The position numbers were made by a program, and so were the translations under genes. From Enterovibrio nigricans DSM 22720 (GTDB taxonomy: Bacteria; Pseudomonadota; Gammaproteobacteria; Enterobacterales; Vibrionaceae), in assembly GCF_900167155.1 (NCBI RefSeq), contig NZ_FUXU01000010.1, forward strand, positions 34,402-98,401: a stretch of DNA of 64,000 nucleotides. The letters run 5' to 3'. The notes under the pieces are model-generated. The model was not told the origin of the DNA. It saw nothing but the letters and a program-made list of their open reading frames with translations, and did no database searches. Positions 59,156 to 64,000 of the stretch are shown piece after piece. Numbering within the stretch: position 1 is the stretch's first letter; each line of letters starts with the position of its first letter.

Positions 59156-60424
59156 TTAAGCGTTTAACACCTGCTCCAGATCGGCAAGGATATCGTCGAT
59201 ATGCTCAATCCCCACTGACAAGCGAATCATCTCTGGCGACACGCCTGCTTGTGTTTGCTCTTCGATATTTAGCTGACGGTGCGTTGTTGAAGCCGGGTGG
59301 CAAGCCAGTGATTTTGCATCGCCGATGTTCACCAAGCGTTTGAACAGACCCAGCGCATCATAGAAGCGTACACCTGCGTCGTAGCCGTCTTTTAGGCCAA
59401 AGGATAAGATCGCCGAAGGATTACCCTTCATGTATTTTTGCGCCAAGGCATAGTGTTCCGATTCTGGCAGGCCTGCATAACTTACCCAACTCACTTTTTC
59501 ATGATGTTGTAAGTATTCCGCTACTTTCTTCGCATTTTCCACATGGCGCTCCATACGCAGAGACAGGGTTTCTAACCCTTGCATCAACATAAAAGCGTTC
59601 ATTGGTGAAAGAGCAGAGCCTGTGTTTCGCAGCGGTACGGTACGCGCACGCCCAATGAATGCCGCTTCGCCAAATGCTTCGGTATACACCACACCATGAT
59701 AAGAAGGCTCTGGCTGATTGAATACCGGAAAACGGTCTTTATGTTGTGCCCAAGGGAATTTACCGGAATCGACAATAACGCCACCAAGCGTCGTACCGTG
59801 CCCACCAATGTATTTAGTCAGTGAGTGAACAACGATGTCAGCGCCAAATTCGATCGGTTTACAAAGCACTGGCGTCGCGACAGTGTTATCGACAATAACG
59901 GGGACACCTTGTGCGTGAGCCAATTCGGCTACTTTCGCTAAATCGATGATGTTGCCGGCAGGGTTGCCAATGCTTTCGCAATAAACGCCCTTGGTATTCT
60001 CGTCAATTAACGCAGCCAGAGATTCCGGCTTGTCGTCTTTCGCGAATTTCACCTCGATGCCGAGTTTCGGCAACATATGGGCAAATAAGGTGTAAGTGCC
60101 GCCGTAAAGCTGTGGCGTAGAAACAATGTTATCGCCAGCTTCGGCCAGTGTTAGAATGGCATAATGAATAGCGGCGCTACCAGCACTGACAACCAGTGAA
60201 GCAATACCGCCTTCAAGTGCAGCCATGCGTTGCTCTAACACGTCATTGGTTGGGTTCATTATGCGGGTATAAATGTTGCCCGGCACTTCAAGATTGAACA
60301 GGTCAGCACCGTGTTGCGCACTGTCGAATTCGTAGGCAACGGTTTGGTATATAGGCGTAGCGACAGATTTGGTGGTTGGGTCCGTTTGGTAGCCAGCATG
60401 GATAGCTAACGTTTCGTCTTTCAT
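59156..60424 (-). CDS. metY: O-acetylhomoserine (thiol)-lyase / cysteine synthase-type enzyme
   Basis: A 422-residue Cys/Met metabolism PLP enzyme. The PLP lysine is in VHSLTKYIGGHGTTLGGV (about residue 208), and HAGYQTDPTTKSVATPIYQTVAYEFDS is the typical start. It would make homocysteine from O-acetylhomoserine and sulfide. ATG 60424 follows AAGGAAGAACA; the longer frame is unsupported. No SAM riboswitch was recognised upstream. Confidence 0.93.
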   Translation of the reverse strand: MKDETLAIHAGYQTDPTTKSVATPIYQTVAYEFDSAQHGADLFNLEVPGNIYTRIMNPTNDVLEQRMAALEGGIASLVVSAGSAAIHYAILTLAEAGDNIVSTPQLYGGTYTLFAHMLPKLGIEVKFAKDDKPESLAALIDENTKGVYCESIGNPAGNIIDLAKVAELAHAQGVPVIVDNTVATPVLCKPIEFGADIVVHSLTKYIGGHGTTLGGVIVDSGKFPWAQHKDRFPVFNQPEPSYHGVVYTEAFGEAAFIGRARTVPLRNTGSALSPMNAFMLMQGLETLSLRMERHVENAKKVAEYLQHHEKVSWVSYAGLPESEHYALAQKYMKGNPSAILSFGLKDGYDAGVRFYDALGLFKRLVNIGDAKSLACHPASTTHRQLNIEEQTQAGVSPEMIRLSVGIEHIDDILADLEQVLNA

Positions 60425-60591
60425 TGTTCTTCCTTGAATGAGGTGAGGACGGTAATTCTTCACTACGGCACAAACAAGGAAGGCGAAATTTGTCGAGGCT
60501 CAATATTCTTCGATGAGAGACAATTGGGCGGGAAGGGGATAATGAGTAGAACAGACGGCGCGGCCGAAAGCGCCCGCGCCTGGTGTTTGGG

Positions 60592-61263
60592 TTATCTCAT
60601 ACGAATCCGTGCTCGCCACATATAGATACGATAAACAATAGCTAACGATATACAAACAGCTGCTGGCACGACAAAGCTATACGCCCCCATCATAGGAAAT
60701 AATATACCGCTCAATACACCACCCAACACAAAACCAGCGACGATGACGAGAAACAAAATCAGTTTGCGTTTGTTAAGTGGCTGACCACGTAGCAAGGCAC
60801 CAAACATCAAGCCAAGATCGGTAATGATGCCAGTAATATGTGTGGTACGTACAATGGCACCGCTATAGCTGGTAACGAGTGCGTTTTGTAAACCGCAGGC
60901 CGCAGAGGCGAAGTACAATCCATAAATGGCGTTATGAGAAAGGGGATACACAGCGCCGAGCAACAGCATTGCTTCAATAACCAGCAGTAAATCGTAACGG
61001 CGACCGAGTGACAAGGTGCCGTCTTTCAATACCAAGCCAGAGAGCGTGGCCCCACCGAAAAATCCCGCCACAATAAGTAATAAATGAACCAGCTTAACAG
61101 GATGGTCGTTAATGAAATCCGTTCCAATCAGTGTTGCCGTCCCAGATAAATGCGATATGGCCTGATGCTCGAAACCTAGCAAGCCAATGCCGTTTATACA
61201 CCCAGCGGTAAGGGCGAGAATAAAAGCACCGTATTCGACCCATTTGGGCAGTTTGGAAATCAC
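60592..61263 (-). CDS. YoaK/DUF1275-family membrane protein
   Basis: A 223-residue protein with about six helices. AGCINGIGLLGFEHQAISHLSGTATLIGTDF and ASAACGLQNALVTSYSGAIVRTTHITGIITDLG are diagnostic of the YoaK (DUF1275) family. The start is GTG 61263 behind AAAGGTTAACGC. Function unknown. Confidence 0.92.
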   Translation of the reverse strand: MISKLPKWVEYGAFILALTAGCINGIGLLGFEHQAISHLSGTATLIGTDFINDHPVKLVHLLLIVAGFFGGATLSGLVLKDGTLSLGRRYDLLLVIEAMLLLGAVYPLSHNAIYGLYFASAACGLQNALVTSYSGAIVRTTHITGIITDLGLMFGALLRGQPLNKRKLILFLVIVAGFVLGGVLSGILFPMMGAYSFVVPAAVCISLAIVYRIYMWRARIRMR

Positions 61264-61451
61264 GCGTTAACCTTTGAAGAAAGACGAGAACAAGGGAGTA
61301 TTCCGTATTATCACGGAAAAGGGCGGGAATTCTACACCAATTGCAGGTAAAACTCGCGGGTTAGATCAAGCAATCATTGCTTTCAATCCACTGGTTTCGC
61401 CGGCCGTTTTAACAGTCTGATTTAAACCCACGCCACAGATTGTGTGTAGGC

Positions 61452-61736
61452 TTAATTCAGGGGATTCACAGTGATGTCGCCGTGAATTTTGCACTGGCAA
61501 GCGAGACGACGATTTTCACCATCCATATCAAGATCGCTCAAAAGGTCCTGTTCTTCTTCTGTGCGTTGGTTGAGATTACTCATTCCTGTGACAACATCAA
61601 TCAAGCAGGTACCACAAGTCGCCGAACGACAGCCGAAGGGGACTTCGCTTTTACCTGTGTCTTCAAGATCGATCAATGAGCTACCAGTAGTAAGCTCGAC
61701 AGCGTTGCCTGTTCTACTGAATGTTACTTTCGGCAT
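61452..61736 (-). CDS. 2Fe-2S ferredoxin
   Basis: A 94-residue plant-type ferredoxin. The ligands are FGCRSATCGTCLIDV (CxxxxCxxC) and the fourth Cys in RLACQCKIHG. The fold is complete. It is a single gene and its electron partner is not evident nearby. Confidence 0.92.
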   Translation of the reverse strand: MPKVTFSRTGNAVELTTGSSLIDLEDTGKSEVPFGCRSATCGTCLIDVVTGMSNLNQRTEEEQDLLSDLDMDGENRRLACQCKIHGDITVNPLN

Positions 61737-61894
61737 GACGATTGCTCCTTCGCATCACTTTCTTATAGATAAAGAATAGCGGGGAAGGGAGTATCATGCT
61801 GTTGATATTGAGGGAAAATAGATGTTGAAGGCAGAAATGTGTTTTGGTCGAAGCTATTGATTGATCGTTTTATACCTTTAACCATGCCAATGCA

Positions 61895-62218
61895 TTAGCT
61901 CTCGATTTCTACGTATTCTGTTCCATTCCACTCAAACTCGACTGGTGCTTTTGTCTCTAAGAATGAAGCTATTTCTGGATGGAGAACCGTTAGTTTGGAA
62001 GCTTTGTAGAGCATGAAATTTTCTGCGTTATCAGAGAACTCTTGTGTTTCATATCCGGTAAAAAACCGCCAACCACTGTCTCGTTTGTCATCAGTAACTT
62101 CACGATAGAAATAACCAATATCCTTTGTGTTGTGGATGATTTCTTTGTTGACAATAACATAGCCCATGGGTGTTAGAGAGTTAACGCTCTCTGTATGCGT
62201 AGTTATAATGTGTGCCAT
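61895..62218 (-). CDS. DUF2185-like protein (possible Imm33-type immunity protein)
   Basis: A 107-residue protein. GYVIVNKEIIHNTKDIGYFYREVTDDKRDSGWRFFTGYETQEF fits the DUF2185 pattern, also described as an immunity protein family. No toxin gene is next to it. The region is AT-rich and hypothetical-gene-rich, consistent with an accessory module. Assignment is by memory. Confidence 0.65.
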   Translation of the reverse strand: MAHIITTHTESVNSLTPMGYVIVNKEIIHNTKDIGYFYREVTDDKRDSGWRFFTGYETQEFSDNAENFMLYKASKLTVLHPEIASFLETKAPVEFEWNGTEYVEIES

Positions 62219-62241
62219 TTTAAGTGACCATAATATTTGTT

Positions 62242-62718
62242 TTAAGGTTTGATTGAAATTGATTTGCTATTGAGTACCCATTTATTATTACTGCATGCTT
62301 TTTTAATGTTTGTGTTGTTTATTGATGTGAGTTTTGTTGTGCAAAATAGAGTGTTATAATCTCCTTCACTATAAATAAGGTGTCCGACCCCCTTATTTTT
62401 ATATGACCACTGTATGAAAAAGTCACCGAAGTGGGTTCCTTGTCCTTCAGAATTTAATTTTGAACCCATTTTAAAGTTGCCATTCTTGAACCCTAGGCTT
62501 GGGTCTTCGAATACGTACCAGTCATAAGATAATAAATTGTGTGCTTTAGATTTGGTTTGTGCTCGTAGGACGAATGCACCATATTTGTAGTTGATGTCCT
62601 GTTCAATTTCTCTCATTTTCACTATCACAAATTGATTGTTTAGCACATTTTGTGTTTCATATGACTCGATGCAACCTTGAATAGCCAAGAGGGAAGTAAA
62701 CACTAGTAATCCTTTCAT
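62242..62718 (-). CDS. Putative lipoprotein, unknown function
   Basis: A 158-residue protein. The N-terminus MKGLLVFTSLLAIQGC gives a signal with a lipobox-like IQGC (Gln at -2 is unusual). The rest is basic and Asn/Lys-rich, with no recognised domain. It lies 23 bases upstream of the DUF2185 gene on the same strand. Confidence 0.6.
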   Translation of the reverse strand: MKGLLVFTSLLAIQGCIESYETQNVLNNQFVIVKMREIEQDINYKYGAFVLRAQTKSKAHNLLSYDWYVFEDPSLGFKNGNFKMGSKLNSEGQGTHFGDFFIQWSYKNKGVGHLIYSEGDYNTLFCTTKLTSINNTNIKKACSNNKWVLNSKSISIKP

Positions 62719-62793
62719 TTATATCACCCTTTTTAGATTCCTGTGTAATTGATTGTCTCTTAGTATATCTAATTCAGTTAGTTGTGTCGTAAA

Positions 62794-63120
62794 TCATATC
62801 TGTGGCTTTCGTCTATTGTTAGCTATTGACTTGTAAAGTAAGAAAGCTCCAACTATAGGGAAAAGTAATGATACAAAAAATAGCAAAGCTCTATCATTAA
62901 TTTCTTTTTCAATTACAATAATAAACAATGGCAAAACCCAAAGGAATAATGTTAAAGAAAATAGAGAAACTCCATATATAGTGTAAATGAATCTATTTGT
63001 AGTTTCGGGTAGACTTAAGGTTGGGGTGAGGATTGTTAGAGTTAGAGTTAGAGTTAGAGTTAGCGTTATGAAAAATGCCACTAATGAATAATATAAAATC
63101 TTTTCTTTTTTTATTTCCAC
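62794..63120 (-). CDS. Small membrane protein with a Thr-Leu repeat
   Basis: A 108-residue protein with three or four hydrophobic segments (for example ILYYSLVAFFITLTLTLT and YGVSLFSLTLFLWVLPLFIIVIE). The first helix contains a (TL) repeat encoded by four exact GTTAGA units plus a variant (63035-63064 on the plus strand). Base composition is strongly AT-rich. Function unknown. Confidence 0.6.
   Translation of the reverse strand: MEIKKEKILYYSLVAFFITLTLTLTLTLTILTPTLSLPETTNRFIYTIYGVSLFSLTLFLWVLPLFIIVIEKEINDRALLFFVSLLFPIVGAFLLYKSIANNRRKPQI
63035..63064. repeat. Hexanucleotide tandem repeat GTTAGA
   Basis: Four exact copies (63035-63058) and a GTTAGC variant (63059-63064). It lies inside the small membrane protein gene and keeps frame because the unit is a multiple of three; copy number change would lengthen or shorten the Thr-Leu run. 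Confidence 0.85.
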
Positions 63121-63321
63121 TTTATTTCCTGATGTATGTTTGAAATTGTGAATGTTGGGGATGTTTCGTTTTTTCTATGCTTGGCATGAACTCGTACGAA
63201 ATCTGATCATTAAACGTCATTGAGACTTTGGTAGTAAAAACACCTACCTAACAGATGGTTGCAGACAGATGGGGTGCTGGGCATCTCTGAGGGGGTCTTG
63301 TCCCGCCAATCCATATCCAAT

Positions 63322-63630
63322 CTAATCGAGTAGTGCAATAAAGAAAACCAACAACATTACACCACCATTAACAGATAGAAATAACATAACTTGATTTTTA
63401 TTATTGTCAGTGTGGCTTTTGAAATAAAATGCAGGAGGGCATAACCTATCCGTGAATGCATCAACAAATATAGATTCAAATAAAATTGACATTGCAATTG
63501 AAAATACAATATTCCTGGAGAAAACATAAATAATAAAGGATAGCGAAAGTATGAGTATGATTCTATTTTTGGTTTTTCCTTGGTGCTTAGTGACTATTGG
63601 GGTCATTTTTTTGATAAAATTATTTACCAT
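63322..63630 (-). CDS. Small membrane protein, unknown function
   Basis: A 102-residue protein with hydrophobic segments RIILILSLSFIIYVFSRNIVFSIAMSIL and VMLFLSVNGGVMLLVFFIALL. The start, at ATG 63630, lies 32 bases inside the accessory stretch flanking the insertion element. No family was recognised; AT-rich. The 201 bases between this and the previous ORF show nothing recognisable. Confidence 0.55.
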   Translation of the reverse strand: MVNNFIKKMTPIVTKHQGKTKNRIILILSLSFIIYVFSRNIVFSIAMSILFESIFVDAFTDRLCPPAFYFKSHTDNNKNQVMLFLSVNGGVMLLVFFIALLD

Positions 63631-63661
63631 CTGATACTGCCTCCAACGATTACTTTAAGTG

Positions 63662-64000
63662 CTGAAGGATCCCCTCATAATTCGCCCAACCCTGATGAAT
63701 GCGTCAGCTTCTGGTATTCGAGCATAGCCCATTGATATTGCTTTTCATTGATGCAATATCGCCGATGATTTCTCACCTCGCGGCCCAGACGAGGAATGGA
63801 AAGAACACGCCGATGCTTAATAGTATTTGCTTGAAAGTCGTATTGCCATTTGGCTTTTGTCGCAATGAGGCCGTTCCACCACATGAGTATCTCTGCCAAC
63901 AGCGCAATCAATAGCAAGATGTTGAGGCGCTTAATACAACGCGTTCGGTTGTGTCTCAGAGCCAGTCCATATGCGGGACTTTTCAAGTCGCGGAAGGCTT
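63662..64000 (-). mobile_element. IS10-like insertion sequence (IS4 family), 3' end, partial
   Basis: The end begins CTGAAGGATCCCCTCATAAT at 63662, close to the inside end of IS10 (recalled as CTGAGAGATCCCCTCATAAT). The transposase ORF ends 13 bases inside it. The other end and the target duplication lie beyond the window. Confidence 0.85.
63675..64000 (-). CDS. IS10-like transposase, C-terminal part
   Basis: The C-terminal 108 codons of a transposase. The frame is open to the window edge; reading upstream of the first visible start codon gives AFRDLKSPAYGLALRHNRTR, the C-terminal YREK-type Glu region being outside. YDFQANTIKHRRVLSIPRLGREV is the family's closing block, and the stop is next to the element's terminal sequence. 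It is thus not a short intact gene but a cut one. Whether the element is complete cannot be told. Confidence 0.85.
   Translation of the reverse strand, partial: AFRDLKSPAYGLALRHNRTRCIKRLNILLLIALLAEILMWWNGLIATKAKWQYDFQANTIKHRRVLSIPRLGREVRNHRRYCINEKQYQWAMLEYQKLTHSSGLGEL

Noticed and set aside
60425..60591. SAM riboswitch or MetJ box before metY
   Set aside because: The gap is short and neither the conserved riboswitch core nor AGACGTCT repeats were seen.
61895..62718. Toxin-antitoxin pair
   Set aside because: The DUF2185 protein and the neighbouring lipoprotein match no toxin family I know; only the immunity-like label remains.

Overview
The window is chromosomal DNA from a marine gammaproteobacterium, most likely a Vibrionaceae member (Grimontia/Enterovibrio/Photobacterium-like; the genus is inferred, not shown). 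This rests on a complete hisGDCBHAFI operon with a His5 leader peptide, OmpU/OmpL-like tandem porins, cysS divergent from ppiB-lpxH, an FdhD/DUF3305/DUF3306 formate dehydrogenase locus, an FNR-type adhE promoter, and a gene resembling the VC2046/SO_2500 family. No tRNA, rRNA or CRISPR array was seen.

Layout. 1-9.65 kb: a periplasmic, cysteine-type (not selenocysteine) formate dehydrogenase locus (fdhD, small accessory genes, polyferredoxin, TorD-like chaperone, Tat-substrate small protein, FdhA/B/C). 9.7-10.6 kb: an exported MTA/SAH nucleosidase behind a near-perfect PurR box. 10.6-13.8 kb: an arsenate-resistance operon arsR-GAPDH-phosphatase-arsJ, with an ArsR-like operator and a hairpin just before arsJ. 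14-19.3 kb: an RluA-type pseudouridine synthase and a pseudaminic acid operon pseC-pseF-pseGH(fusion)-pseI, without pseB. 19.5-26.8 kb: the his operon with its attenuator. 27-46 kb: a large polyamine/beta-alanine catabolism and uptake region with two PuuA-like ligases, PuuD, SpuC-like transaminase, PotFGHI transporter, two PuuB-like oxidases, PuuR-like regulator, PuuC, BauA-like transaminase and malonate-semialdehyde dehydrogenase. PuuR-type operator sequences lie in front of several of these genes. 46-49.7 kb: an EAL-only protein, lpxH, ppiB, cysS. 50-52.4 kb: two tandem paralogous porins separated by about 0.5 kb holding an unexplained folded element. 52.4-61.7 kb: Kv-type channel, MarC-family protein, adhE, a degenerate SDR, VC2046-like protein, O-acetylhomoserine sulfhydrylase, YoaK-family membrane protein, 2Fe-2S ferredoxin. 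61.8-64 kb: an AT-rich accessory stretch with a DUF2185 protein, a lipoprotein, two small membrane proteins and the 3' end of an IS10-like insertion sequence running off the window.

How the parts work together. PotFGHI would import putrescine/spermidine; PuuA ligases glutamylate the amine, PuuB oxidises it, PuuC makes the acid and PuuD releases GABA (or beta-alanine from diaminopropane). BauA and the MmsA-like dehydrogenase would then convert beta-alanine through malonate semialdehyde to acetyl-CoA. The arsenate operon would make 1-arseno-3-phosphoglycerate with its GAPDH and export it through ArsJ. The formate dehydrogenase and FNR-controlled AdhE suggest a facultative anaerobic lifestyle.
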